Source: Lachnospiraceae bacterium (GTDB lineage: Bacteria; Bacillota; Clostridia; Lachnospirales; Lachnospiraceae). From it: 7,036 nucleotides of DNA. Made by a program: the position numbers and the translations under genes. Location: the NCBI GenBank assembly GCA_017613225.1, contig JAGAEH010000257.1, positions 1 through 7,036 of the forward strand, in the 5' to 3' direction. The notes beneath the pieces were generated by a model. That model saw only the letters and a program-made list of their open reading frames with translations. It was not told the DNA's origin and made no database searches. The first letter of the stretch is position 1, and each line of letters begins with the position of its first letter. Below are positions 1-5,973 of the stretch, piece after piece.

Positions 1-813
1 GCTGGGAAATTTGAGCGTCTGGTAGACGGCGGAATTAAAAACCTGGTGAGATCCTTCTTCGATGAATACGAAAAGGAGAACGCTGAGTTCAGAGCAAATG
101 CCGGGCTGCCCATGGAGGTGATCCGTGAAGAGGTAGGCGACTGCTGCGACTGGTGTGCAGACTTGGCTGATACTTATGATTACTGGGATGCGCCAAAGGA
201 AGTATGGCAGCGGCATGAGCATTGTCGGTGCATGGTTGTCGTAAGGACCACAAAGGGCTTGTATAAAGATGCTCATACTAAAAAAGAGTTTGAGTCGCGT
301 AAAGAGGCACGGCGTGAGAAAGAAGACGAAATACTTAATAGTGAACAATGGCACAAGTCTAAAAATGCAATACAATACGATGAGAATTTTATTATTATTA
401 ATGCTCCGGATAAATGGACGATTGATCCAGACGGCATAAGAGAATCATTAATGCAAACAGAAACTGGCGGCAATATGCTTGTGTTTTTAGATGCTGAAAA
501 CGCCAAAGTGTATATTGGATATGGGGTCAGTAATCCGAGAAATGCGTATGGCGAATATGATCCATTTGAAAACATTATCAAGATATACGCCGACAGATGC
601 CAAGACACGGAAACAGCGGCATTGACAACTGTACATGAAGGAACACATATGATGAATAGGGGAAGGGGGAAGAGTATCAAGGAAAATGAAACGGATGCAT
701 ACACGGCAGAGATGAGGCAGTTTAGAAAAAGTGAATCGTTGTCACAAGAGGACATTGATGTTATAACTGAAATAGTTAACTCAGTATGCGATGAGAAAGG
801 ATACAAGCAGTGA
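1..813 (+). CDS. Phage minor head protein (MuF-like) with C-terminal HExxH metallopeptidase-like domain, 5' partial
   Basis: The frame is open from base 1, so the gene starts upstream; the GTG at 46 is internal, not a credible start. Residues are numbered from base 1. Residues 47-77 carry the cysteine/histidine pattern that ends MuF head-morphogenesis domains: C48, C49, C52, then H72, H74, C75 and C77 (a HCRC motif). MuF proteins (SPP1 gp7-like) are minor capsid components bound near the portal. A charged, probably helical linker (about 80-112) follows. The C-terminal domain (about 113-270) has HEGTH at 212-216 and an NETDAY segment with E230, a plausible third zinc ligand of a gluzincin-type protease. 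MuF proteins of temperate phages are known to carry variable C-terminal toxin domains, and this architecture fits, though the domain could instead act on the cell wall or in head maturation. The segment after about base 320 is clearly richer in A+T than the MuF part. Phage assignment is firm; toxin role is inference. Confidence 0.75.
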   Translation, partial: AGKFERLVDGGIKNLVRSFFDEYEKENAEFRANAGLPMEVIREEVGDCCDWCADLADTYDYWDAPKEVWQRHEHCRCMVVVRTTKGLYKDAHTKKEFESRKEARREKEDEILNSEQWHKSKNAIQYDENFIIINAPDKWTIDPDGIRESLMQTETGGNMLVFLDAENAKVYIGYGVSNPRNAYGEYDPFENIIKIYADRCQDTETAALTTVHEGTHMMNRGRGKSIKENETDAYTAEMRQFRKSESLSQEDIDVITEIVNSVCDEKGYKQ

Positions 814-1019
814 ACGATTTGAGTTTTGAGGATAAAATACAAATCATGAGAGCGGGAGGGACGATACAATGTCCGTTATGCAAAAAAGGAAAATGGGCAG
901 CTATAGGAAACCCGAGAAGAGCTAATTCTTTTGAATGTGATTATTGCAAGGAGAACCTGATATTATCTCCATTAAGAATATCAGACGTTGTGAAACCGAG
1001 AAGGGGAGAAAATGGCTAA
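810..1019 (+). CDS. Small zinc-ribbon protein, candidate partner or immunity protein
   Basis: This 69-residue protein starts at a GTG that overlaps the stop of the MuF-fusion gene in a GTGA arrangement, so translational coupling is likely. It contains two knuckles, C21-x2-C24 and C43-x2-C46, the spacing of a treble-clef or zinc-ribbon fold, with the basic stretch NPRR between them. An acidic/hydrophobic N-terminus (about 1-15) and a short basic tail flank the ribbon. There is no signal peptide or membrane segment, so it is presumably cytoplasmic. Its AT-rich composition matches the protease-like domain upstream, suggesting the two moved together. In MuF-toxin loci a small gene directly downstream is often the immunity gene, which is the basis for the suggestion. 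A regulatory or DNA/RNA-binding phage protein is an equally possible role. I do not recognise a named family. It overlaps the next gene by 8 bases. Confidence 0.65.
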   Translation: MNDLSFEDKIQIMRAGGTIQCPLCKKGKWAAIGNPRRANSFECDYCKENLILSPLRISDVVKPRRGENG

Positions 1020-1392
1020 AGACGACTACTCCGTGATAGTGTTAAAAATTCTCGGCTACCTGTATGGCTGTCTGAAAAATGGTGTTTCGGTGAGCAGGGA
1101 AGACTTATCGCCGTATAGCATGCTGTTTCGGGTCCGAGGTGAGGCAATAAATGAGCAATACTGGTATAACATCCTCCGGATGCTGACAGAGGAGGGCCTG
1201 ATCACCGGACTGATCTTCAAAACAGTATGGGGAAAAGAGATAGTGTGCATCTCTGACATAGAGGACTGCAAGATCACACCGGAAGGCATCCATTACCTGG
1301 AAACACACGACTCTATGAAAAAAGCTTGGCAAGTGTTAATCGAGACAAAAGACATCATGGTCACAATGCTGGCAAAGATTTTGCCGTTCTAA
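1012..1392 (+). CDS. YjcQ-family phage protein
   Basis: This 126-residue protein resembles the YjcQ family of Firmicutes and their phages: an N-terminal MAKDDYxVIVLKILGYLY helix, a central segment with YWYNILRMLTEEGLI, an ITPEGIHYL motif near residue 90, and a hydrophobic C-terminal helix ending in a KDIM...ILPF tail. The layout suggests a small winged-helix-like fold; the family's biochemical role is not established. It starts at ATG with a strong AGGGGAGAA ribosome binding site that lies inside the end of the zinc-ribbon gene. Base composition is intermediate between the AT-rich upstream genes and the GC-rich terminase. YjcQ genes tend to sit near MuF genes in Clostridia prophages (recalled, not checked), so this gene probably belongs to the same phage segment as the MuF fusion. 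Confidence 0.7.
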   Translation: MAKDDYSVIVLKILGYLYGCLKNGVSVSREDLSPYSMLFRVRGEAINEQYWYNILRMLTEEGLITGLIFKTVWGKEIVCISDIEDCKITPEGIHYLETHDSMKKAWQVLIETKDIMVTMLAKILPF

Positions 1393-1408
1393 AATAAAGG
1401 ATAAACAC

Positions 1409-1951
1409 ATGACATCACCCAGAAGTGGACGCCAGGAGCCGACCACTTCTTTTGTTTTGCCTTACAGGCAGACGGACGGAGAGACGGCGATCGAGCTCTA
1501 CGAGCTGACCGGCCGGACGGCGCTGCCCTGGCAGAAAAACCTGATATATGACATCCTCGGCCGGAATGAGGACGGCCTCTGGACACACTTGCAGTTTGGC
1601 TACGAGGTACCACGCCAGAACGGCAAGGGCGAGATCCTGCTGATGCGGGAGCTATTCGGGCTTGCCGTGGGCGAGAGGATCCTGCACACAGCGCACCTGG
1701 TCAGCACGGCACACAAGGCCTGGGAACGCCTCTGCAGCATTCTGGATCTGCTGGACGTCACATATTACTCAATCAAAGCCAAAGGCCAGGAGATCATTGA
1801 CCTGGAAGACGGCGGCCGGGTGGAGTTCCGGACCAGGACGACACGAGGCGGCATCGGTGAGAGCTACGACCTGCTGGTGATCGATGAGGCCCAGGAGTAC
1901 CAGACGACGCATGAGTCGGCGCTGAAGTACGTGATCCGCGCTTCAAATTAG
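1409..1951 (+). CDS. terL: Phage terminase large subunit, N-terminal ATPase fragment (probable pseudogene)
   Basis: The 180-residue product matches the start of a large terminase, the motor ATPase/nuclease that packages DNA into procapsids. It has the family-type opening (SGRQEPTTSFVLPY), an adenine-binding-type segment with W41-Q42, Walker A at 68-75 (PRQNGKGE, lysine 73) and Walker B at 155-160 (LLVIDE, D159/E160). Translation then stops at ALKYVIRASN, where homologues continue into the coupling motif and the RNase H-like nuclease domain. Full-length members are roughly 450-600 residues, so more than half is missing and the protein cannot package DNA. The start is supported by AAGG at 1397-1400, 8 bases upstream. 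Its codons are GC-rich, unlike the MuF C-terminus, and its position after MuF and YjcQ is out of order, so it may derive from a different phage. The downstream sequence shows no continuation in any frame. Confidence 0.85.
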   Translation: MTSPRSGRQEPTTSFVLPYRQTDGETAIELYELTGRTALPWQKNLIYDILGRNEDGLWTHLQFGYEVPRQNGKGEILLMRELFGLAVGERILHTAHLVSTAHKAWERLCSILDLLDVTYYSIKAKGQEIIDLEDGGRVEFRTRTTRGGIGESYDLLVIDEAQEYQTTHESALKYVIRASN

Positions 1952-1960
1952 AATACATTT

Positions 1961-2007
1961 AGCCTGATTGGGAGGGCCAGCCCGATCAGGCTGCGTTTTC
2001 CTTCTTT
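1961..2007 (+). terminator. Terminator-like hairpin after terminase fragment
   Basis: A 12-base-pair stem pairs 1961-1972 (AGCCTGATTGGG) with 1981-1992 (CCCGATCAGGCT), with one G-U pair and an 8-base loop. It is followed by a T-rich but interrupted tract (GCGTTTTCCTTCTTT). It lies 9 bases after the terminase stop codon. It is a weaker intrinsic terminator than the next one, or an attenuator-like structure. Confidence 0.6.
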
Positions 2008-2014
2008 GTAGGAG

Positions 2015-2046
2015 CCCCGCCGGTGAACCCGGCGGGGTGTTTTTTT
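2015..2046 (+). terminator. Strong rho-independent terminator
   Basis: A perfect 9-base-pair GC stem, CCCCGCCGG (2015-2023) against CCGGCGGGG (2029-2037), closes a 5-base TGAAC loop. It is followed by TG and seven consecutive T residues (2040-2046). The T tract is on the + strand, so it ends transcription coming from the prophage side and insulates the yicC operon. Confidence 0.9.
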
Positions 2047-2114
2047 GACGCCGAAAATGACGCCGCCAGCGCTTTTTATGACTTCGCATTACTTTCCAAC
2101 TGTGACGGCGAAAA
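2046..2114 (+). repeat. Short direct repeats TGACGSCGAAAA
   Basis: TGACGCCGAAAA (2046-2057) recurs as TGACGGCGAAAA (2103-2114), 11 of 12 bases identical. A further TGACGCCG directly abuts the first copy (2058-2065), and TGACTTCG occurs at 2078. The copies are in the same orientation between the terminator and the operon promoter. They could be recombinase arm-type sites left by the prophage, regulator half-sites, or chance. Confidence 0.4.
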
Positions 2115-2135
2115 GCAAGGTGCAACCACATCATT

Positions 2136-2150
2136 TGACAATTCTTGTCA
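2136..2150. promoter_or_regulatory. Operator-like palindrome upstream of yicC promoter
   Basis: TGACAA (2136-2141) and TTGTCA (2145-2150) form a perfect inverted repeat around a TTC centre. It abuts the proposed -35 element and contains a consensus TTGACA at 2135-2140. The size and symmetry fit a dimeric regulator site, but no regulator can be named. Confidence 0.4.
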
Positions 2151-2179
2151 TTGAATTTTAACGGTTTTCATGTTATTAT
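2151..2179 (+). promoter_or_regulatory. Putative sigma-A-type promoter of the yicC operon
   Basis: TTGAAT (2151-2156) and TATTAT (2174-2179) are separated by 17 bases, and a TG one base before the -10 (2171-2172) makes it an extended -10 promoter. Transcription would start near 2186, giving a leader of about 30 bases before the yicC ATG. An alternative is TTGACA at 2135-2140 with the weaker TTTAAC at 2157-2162. The element lies just after the strong terminator, where the operon needs a promoter. Confidence 0.6.
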
Positions 2180-2216
2180 GGACGCTGATTATCATAGTCA
2201 AGGGAAGGATGATCAT

Positions 2217-3101
2217 ATGACAAAGAGCATGACCGGCTTTGGACGGGCAGAGCATTCCACAGAAACAGAAAAGCTGACGGTCGAGATCAAGAGCGTCAAC
2301 CACCGCTATTTTGACGTGACTGTCAAGCTGCCCCGGAAGCTGAACGCCCTGGACCCGGTCATCCGGCAGAAGGCCAAGGACTTTGCCAAGCGCGGCAAGA
2401 TCGACGTCTACATCACTCACGAGGTCTCCGAAGGGGACGATACTTCCGTCATCTTCAACAAGAAGATCGCGGAACAGTACGTCCGCTACGGACTGCAGAT
2501 GGGCGAGGACCTGGGCCTGAAGCCTTTTTCCTCCGCCGCCGAAGTGGCCGCGCTGCCGGAAGTCTTTACGGTGGAGCACGTCCAGGAGGACGACGAGGAA
2601 CTGGCCAAGGAACTCTTTGCCGTACTGGAAGCCGCGGGCAAAGCCTTTTCGGACCAGCGGGCAGAGGAAGGCAGCCGCCTGGAGGCGGACATCAAAAACA
2701 AGCTGGACGAGCTGGACCGGGACGTGGCCTACATCGAGGCGCGGGCGCCCCAAATCATTGAGGAATATAAGAACCGGCTCTTTGCCAAGGTGAAGGAGAC
2801 CCTGGCGGACACCTCCGCGGACGAAGCCCGGATCATGACGGAAGTGGTGCTGTACGCGGACCGTGTCTGCGTGGACGAGGAGACCGTCCGCCTGAAGAGC
2901 CACATCCAGAGCATGCGGAGCACCTTCGCGGGTTCCGATCCCGACGGCATCGGCCGCAAGCTGGACTTCATTGCCCAGGAGATGAACCGGGAGGCCAACA
3001 CCATCCTTTCAAAGAGCAACCGCACGGACATCACAGAGGCGGCGATCCGCCTGAAGACCTGCATCGTAAAGATCCGCGAGCAGGTGCAGAACATTGAGTG
3101 A
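2217..3101 (+). CDS. yicC: YicC/YloC family endoribonuclease
   Basis: The 294-residue protein belongs to the YicC/YloC family, whose E. coli member is an endoribonuclease implicated in small-RNA decay. It opens with the family signature MTKSMTGFGRAE and has the N-terminal YicC domain (about 1-155). A helical, acidic middle follows. The C-terminal DUF1732 domain includes GRKLDFIAQEMNRE starting at residue 246 and ends in the conserved KIREQVQNIE. Length is normal for the family. The frame is open to a TTG at 2145, but the ATG at 2217 is chosen because it gives the conserved N-terminus and has AGGGAAGGA (2201-2209) 7 bases upstream; the earlier start would also lie upstream of the proposed transcription start. 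It is the first gene of the operon, with gmk beginning 18 bases after its stop. The remA (DUF370) gene frequently found next in Firmicutes is missing. Confidence 0.95.
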   Translation: MTKSMTGFGRAEHSTETEKLTVEIKSVNHRYFDVTVKLPRKLNALDPVIRQKAKDFAKRGKIDVYITHEVSEGDDTSVIFNKKIAEQYVRYGLQMGEDLGLKPFSSAAEVAALPEVFTVEHVQEDDEELAKELFAVLEAAGKAFSDQRAEEGSRLEADIKNKLDELDRDVAYIEARAPQIIEEYKNRLFAKVKETLADTSADEARIMTEVVLYADRVCVDEETVRLKSHIQSMRSTFAGSDPDGIGRKLDFIAQEMNREANTILSKSNRTDITEAAIRLKTCIVKIREQVQNIE

Positions 3102-3119
3102 TCATATAGAGGAGAACCG

Positions 3120-3764
3120 ATGAACGAGGGAAAACTGATCGTAGTTTCCGGCTTTTCCGGCGTCGGAAAAGGCACGGTGATCAAGAAGCTGATGGATAAA
3201 TATCCCGACGACTACACCTTTTCCGTGTCCGCCACCACACGGGCTCCGCGGGAGGGCGAAGTAAACGGGAGAGAGTATTTTTTCATCAGCAAGCCGCTGT
3301 TCGAACTGATGATCCGCGACAACAAGCTGCTGGAGTACACGGAGTACCAGGGCAATTATTACGGCACGCCGCTGGAGTTCACGGAAAAGATGCTGGCAGC
3401 CGGCAAGAGCGTCATCTTCGACATTGAAGTGAACGGCGCCATGAACATTTCAAAGACGGAGCTGCCCAAGGTGCTGATCTACATCCTGCCCCCCTCCGTG
3501 GAGGAGCTGGCGAAGCGCCTGAAGGGCCGCAAGTCCGAGACGAAGGAGCAGATCCGGGGCCGCATGGAGGCGGCGGTAAGGGAATCTTCCTACATCCCCG
3601 CCTACGACGTGATCCTGGTGAACGACAAGGTGGAAGAGACGGCGGAGGAGCTGCGGCAGCTGGCTATTGCCGGGGAACAGGACGACGACACCTTCAACGA
3701 TCTGCTGGACTTCGCGGAGGATCTGAAAGAAGAACTGACCGCGTACCTGGAAGCGGAAAAATAA
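3120..3764 (+). CDS. gmk: Guanylate kinase
   Basis: This cytoplasmic enzyme phosphorylates GMP to GDP with ATP, an essential step in GTP/dGTP synthesis and salvage. The 214-residue product has the P-loop GFSGVGKGT at 11-19 (lysine 17) and the guanylate kinase signature SATTRAPREG beginning at residue 37. Residues S37, R41, R44, Y53, E72, Y81 and T83 sit where the yeast enzyme contacts GMP. The DIEVNG segment at 101-106 has glutamate 103 where many homologues have aspartate, a conservative change. Length is near the usual 200-210, with an acidic helical tail. The ATG follows AGAGGAGAA closely and sits 18 bases after yicC. The yicC-gmk-rpoZ order is characteristic of Firmicutes. Confidence 0.97.
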   Translation: MNEGKLIVVSGFSGVGKGTVIKKLMDKYPDDYTFSVSATTRAPREGEVNGREYFFISKPLFELMIRDNKLLEYTEYQGNYYGTPLEFTEKMLAAGKSVIFDIEVNGAMNISKTELPKVLIYILPPSVEELAKRLKGRKSETKEQIRGRMEAAVRESSYIPAYDVILVNDKVEETAEELRQLAIAGEQDDDTFNDLLDFAEDLKEELTAYLEAEK

Positions 3765-3781
3765 AGACTAAAGAGAAAGAA

Positions 3782-3796
3782 GTTCCCGAAGGGAAC
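3782..3796 (+). other. Small hairpin in gmk-rpoZ spacer
   Basis: GTTCCC (3782-3787) pairs with GGGAAC (3791-3796) over a GAA loop. No T tract follows, so it is not an intrinsic terminator. It lies just before the rpoZ ribosome binding site (AAAGGA), in the longest spacer among the first five operon genes. It could be an mRNA-stability or processing element. Confidence 0.4.
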
Positions 3797-3812
3797 GAAA
3801 GGACATAGAAAA

Positions 3813-4088
3813 ATGATCGTACATCCTTCTTATCTGGAAATGATGGAAAAAGTAAACGAAGGCTCTGAGGACGGGACTCCCATCGTCAACAGCCGCTATT
3901 CGATCGTGATGGCCGCCAGCAAGCGGGCCCGCCAGCTGATCGCCGCGGAGCAGACCGTGGTGGACGGCGTGGACAAGAAGGCCCTGTCCATCGCGGTGGA
4001 CGACCTGATGGAGGGCAAGATCCACGTGCTGGCCGAGCAGAGCGAGAACTACGAAAGCTACGAAGAGGACGAGAACGGACGGATATGA
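3813..4088 (+). CDS. rpoZ: DNA-directed RNA polymerase omega subunit
   Basis: Omega is the small core-polymerase subunit that helps fold and hold beta-prime and contributes to ppGpp binding in some bacteria. The 91-residue product shows the omega pattern: HPSYLEMMEKVN at the N-terminus, the highly conserved NSRYSIVMAASKRARQL at 26-42, and KKALSIAVDDLMEGKI around 55-70 with an acidic tail. Length is typical for Firmicutes omega (about 70-100). The ATG has an AGGA box about 9 bases upstream, after a small hairpin. Its TGA overlaps the rimO ATG (ATGA at 4085-4088), so translation of rimO is probably coupled to it. Placement directly after gmk is a conserved arrangement that supports the call. 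Confidence 0.95.
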   Translation: MIVHPSYLEMMEKVNEGSEDGTPIVNSRYSIVMAASKRARQLIAAEQTVVDGVDKKALSIAVDDLMEGKIHVLAEQSENYESYEEDENGRI

Positions 4089-5428
4089 AGATCCATCTGA
4101 TCTCCCTGGGCTGCGACAAGAACCTGGTGGACGCCGAAGTGATGAGCGGCCTGCTGGTAAAGGCCGGCCATCAGATGACCGATGACGACAGGCAGGCGGA
4201 CGTGATCATCGTCAACACCTGCTGCTTCATCGGGGACGCCAAGGAGGAGAGCATCGGCGCCATCCTGGAGGCGGCAAAGCGCAAGGAAGACGCGAAGGCC
4301 AGGGCCCTGATCGTGACGGGCTGCCTGGCGGAGCGCTACCGGGCGGACATCGAGGCGGAGCTGCCGGAGGTGGACGCCATCGTGGGCACCACGGCCTACC
4401 CGCGGATCGCGGAAGTGATCGAGGCGGCAGCGGCGAAGCATGAAGGCCCCGTGGTGCGGCAGGAGAGCATCGACGCCCCCATCGAGGAACTGAAGGAGCG
4501 CATCGTCAGCACCCCCGGACACTACGCCTATCTGAAGATCGCCGAGGGCTGCGGCAAGCACTGCACCTACTGCATCATCCCCAAAGTGCGGGGAAATTAC
4601 CGCAGCCGCAGGATGGAAGAGCTGACGGCCGAAGCCGGAAAGCTGGCGGAAGGCGGCGTGAAGGAACTGATCCTGGTGGCCCAGGAGACCACGCTCTACG
4701 GCGTGGACCTGTACGGGAAGAAGATGCTGCCGGAGCTTTTGCGCAGGCTGTCAAGTATTGAAGGCCTGGTCTGGATCCGGATCCTCTACTGCTATCCGGA
4801 GGAGATCACGGAGGAACTGATCGCCGAGATCCGGGACAACGACAAGGTCTGCAAATATCTGGACATCCCGATCCAGCACGCGGCGGACGGCGTGTTAAAG
4901 CGCATGGGACGCCGCACCACCCACGACGAACTGGTACGGACCGTGAAAAAGCTGCGGGAGGAGATCCAAGGCATCACCCTGCGGACCACCCTGATCTCCG
5001 GTTTTCCCGGAGAGACGGAGGAGGATCACCGCCTGCTCTGCGATTTCATCAAAGAAATGCGCTTCGACCGGCTGGGAGTCTTCGAGTATTCGAAAGAGGA
5101 AGGCACTCCCGCCGCGAAAATGAAGGGCCAGATCAAAAAGGCCGTGAAAAAGGCCCGGCGAAACGAGCTGATGGAGATCCAGCAGCGCATTTCCGCCCAA
5201 CGGATGGAGGCCCTTGTGGGTCAAGAACTTCCAGTGATGATCGAAGGCCGGCTGCCGGAGGAGAACATCCTGGTGGGGCGCACCGAAATGGACGCGCCGG
5301 ACGTGGACGGACTGATCTTTCTGGAGAGCGGCGCGGACCTGCTCTCGGGTACGATGGTAACAGCCGTGGTGACGGCTGCTGCGGAATATGATCTTTACGG
5401 GAGGATATGTGATGAATCTGCCGAATAA
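4085..5428 (+). CDS. rimO: Ribosomal protein S12 methylthiotransferase
   Basis: RimO is a radical-SAM enzyme that adds a methylthio group to the conserved aspartate (D88 in E. coli) of ribosomal protein S12, using two [4Fe-4S] clusters. The N-terminal UPF0004 domain has cluster ligands C10 (SLGCDKNLVDAE), C46 (VNTCCFI) and C80 (TGCLAERY). The radical-SAM motif is C156-x3-C160-x2-C163 (EGCGKHCTYC), followed by PKVRGNYRSR, LVAQETTLYG (197-206) and a GFPGET motif. A TRAM domain occupies roughly the last 65 residues. SLGCDKNLVD and AQETTLYG favour RimO over the tRNA enzyme MiaB. The length of 447 is typical. An extra C47 beside C46 is a clade-level variant, I believe, rather than a defect. It overlaps rpoZ by 4 bases and pgsA by 17. 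Confidence 0.95.
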   Translation: MKIHLISLGCDKNLVDAEVMSGLLVKAGHQMTDDDRQADVIIVNTCCFIGDAKEESIGAILEAAKRKEDAKARALIVTGCLAERYRADIEAELPEVDAIVGTTAYPRIAEVIEAAAAKHEGPVVRQESIDAPIEELKERIVSTPGHYAYLKIAEGCGKHCTYCIIPKVRGNYRSRRMEELTAEAGKLAEGGVKELILVAQETTLYGVDLYGKKMLPELLRRLSSIEGLVWIRILYCYPEEITEELIAEIRDNDKVCKYLDIPIQHAADGVLKRMGRRTTHDELVRTVKKLREEIQGITLRTTLISGFPGETEEDHRLLCDFIKEMRFDRLGVFEYSKEEGTPAAKMKGQIKKAVKKARRNELMEIQQRISAQRMEALVGQELPVMIEGRLPEENILVGRTEMDAPDVDGLIFLESGADLLSGTMVTAVVTAAAEYDLYGRICDESAE

Positions 5429-5954
5429 GCTGACATTGTTCCGTGTGATACTGATACCGTTTTTTGTGGCGGCGCTGCTGATCCCGGGTCTGCCGGGGGG
5501 CAAGTGGATCGCCCTCGTATTCTTCTGCGTGGCCAGCGTCACCGACTTTTTTGACGGCAAGATCGCCAGAAAATACAACATGGTCACCAATTTCGGAAAG
5601 TTCATGGATCCCCTGGCGGACAAGCTGCTGGTGGGCTCCGCTTCCATCTGCCTGACGGCCCTGGGACTGCTGCCGGCCTGGATCACGGTGATCCTGATCG
5701 GCAGGGAATTTGTGATCAGCGGCTTCCGCCTGGTGGCGGCGAACCAGAACATCGTGATCGCGGCCAGCTGGTGGGGCAAGTGCAAGACCTTCGTGCAGAT
5801 CTTCATGATCATCGCCCTGATCATCCACCTGGACAACCCGGTGTGGTATGTGATCGAGCAGATCCTGATCTGGGCGTCCCTGGTGCTGACACTGATGTCC
5901 CTGATCGACTATATCTGGAAGAACAAGCACGTCCTGCAGACGGAGAAGACCTGA
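5412..5954 (+). CDS. pgsA: CDP-diacylglycerol--glycerol-3-phosphate 3-phosphatidyltransferase
   Basis: PgsA is an integral membrane enzyme that makes phosphatidylglycerophosphate from CDP-diacylglycerol and glycerol-3-phosphate, the committed step to phosphatidylglycerol and cardiolipin. The 180-residue product begins MNLPNKLTLFRVILIPFF, a typical PgsA start. It contains the complete CDP-alcohol phosphotransferase motif D45-x2-D48-G-x2-A-R-x8-G62-x3-D66-x3-D70, whose aspartates bind the catalytic metals. Hydrophobic stretches suggest about five or six transmembrane helices. The frame is open back to an ATG at 5388, but the ATG at 5412 is preferred because GGGAGG (5399-5404) lies 7 bases upstream and the protein then starts as homologues do. 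It overlaps rimO by 17 bases, implying coupled expression. A 104-base gap follows. Confidence 0.95.
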   Translation: MNLPNKLTLFRVILIPFFVAALLIPGLPGGKWIALVFFCVASVTDFFDGKIARKYNMVTNFGKFMDPLADKLLVGSASICLTALGLLPAWITVILIGREFVISGFRLVAANQNIVIAASWWGKCKTFVQIFMIIALIIHLDNPVWYVIEQILIWASLVLTLMSLIDYIWKNKHVLQTEKT

Positions 5955-5973
5955 GACCGGTTTTGAACGACCT

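Larger units (their letters stand above)
1..1951 (+). mobile_element. Prophage remnant (mosaic, 3' end)
   Basis: Four consecutive same-strand genes have phage character: a MuF-like minor head protein, a small zinc-ribbon protein, a YjcQ-family protein and a terminase large subunit fragment. In intact tailed-phage modules the terminase precedes portal and MuF genes, and capsid genes follow MuF. Here the terminase follows, and it is cut after 180 codons. This points to internal deletion or to the fusion of two phage segments. The left boundary is outside the window. The right boundary lies between the terminase truncation near 1940 and the host promoter near 2151. No integrase or tRNA is visible, so no attachment site can be named. 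Confidence 0.8.

Noticed and set aside
273..869. Reverse-strand open frame of 198 codons opposite the MuF gene
   Set aside because: The sense frame has coherent MuF and HExxH motifs; the antisense product is low-information, serine- and leucine-rich sequence.
1943..2134. Reverse-strand frames that might be the end of an integrase
   Set aside because: One reverse frame reads GVIFGVK, reminiscent of some integrase tails, but it is closed by a stop just upstream and crosses the terminator; there is no catalytic motif.
2145..2216. Upstream extension of yicC to a TTG start
   Set aside because: It would place the start before the promoter -10, and YicC proteins begin at the MTKSMTGFG signature.
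2148..2903. Reverse-strand open frame of 251 codons opposite yicC
   Set aside because: It covers the proposed promoter and yicC, has no domain signature, and yicC is certain.
2210..3107. TGATCATAT present at both the yicC start and the yicC-gmk junction
   Set aside because: A 9-base match at two places with no symmetry of function; probably chance.
4220..4225. Extra cysteine (NTCC) beside a RimO cluster ligand
   Set aside because: All three expected UPF0004 cysteines and the radical-SAM triad are present, and NTCC seems to be a common clade variant.
4895..5836. Reverse-strand open frame of 313 codons
   Set aside because: It is antisense to rimO and pgsA with no recognisable domain; a shadow of GC-rich coding sequence.
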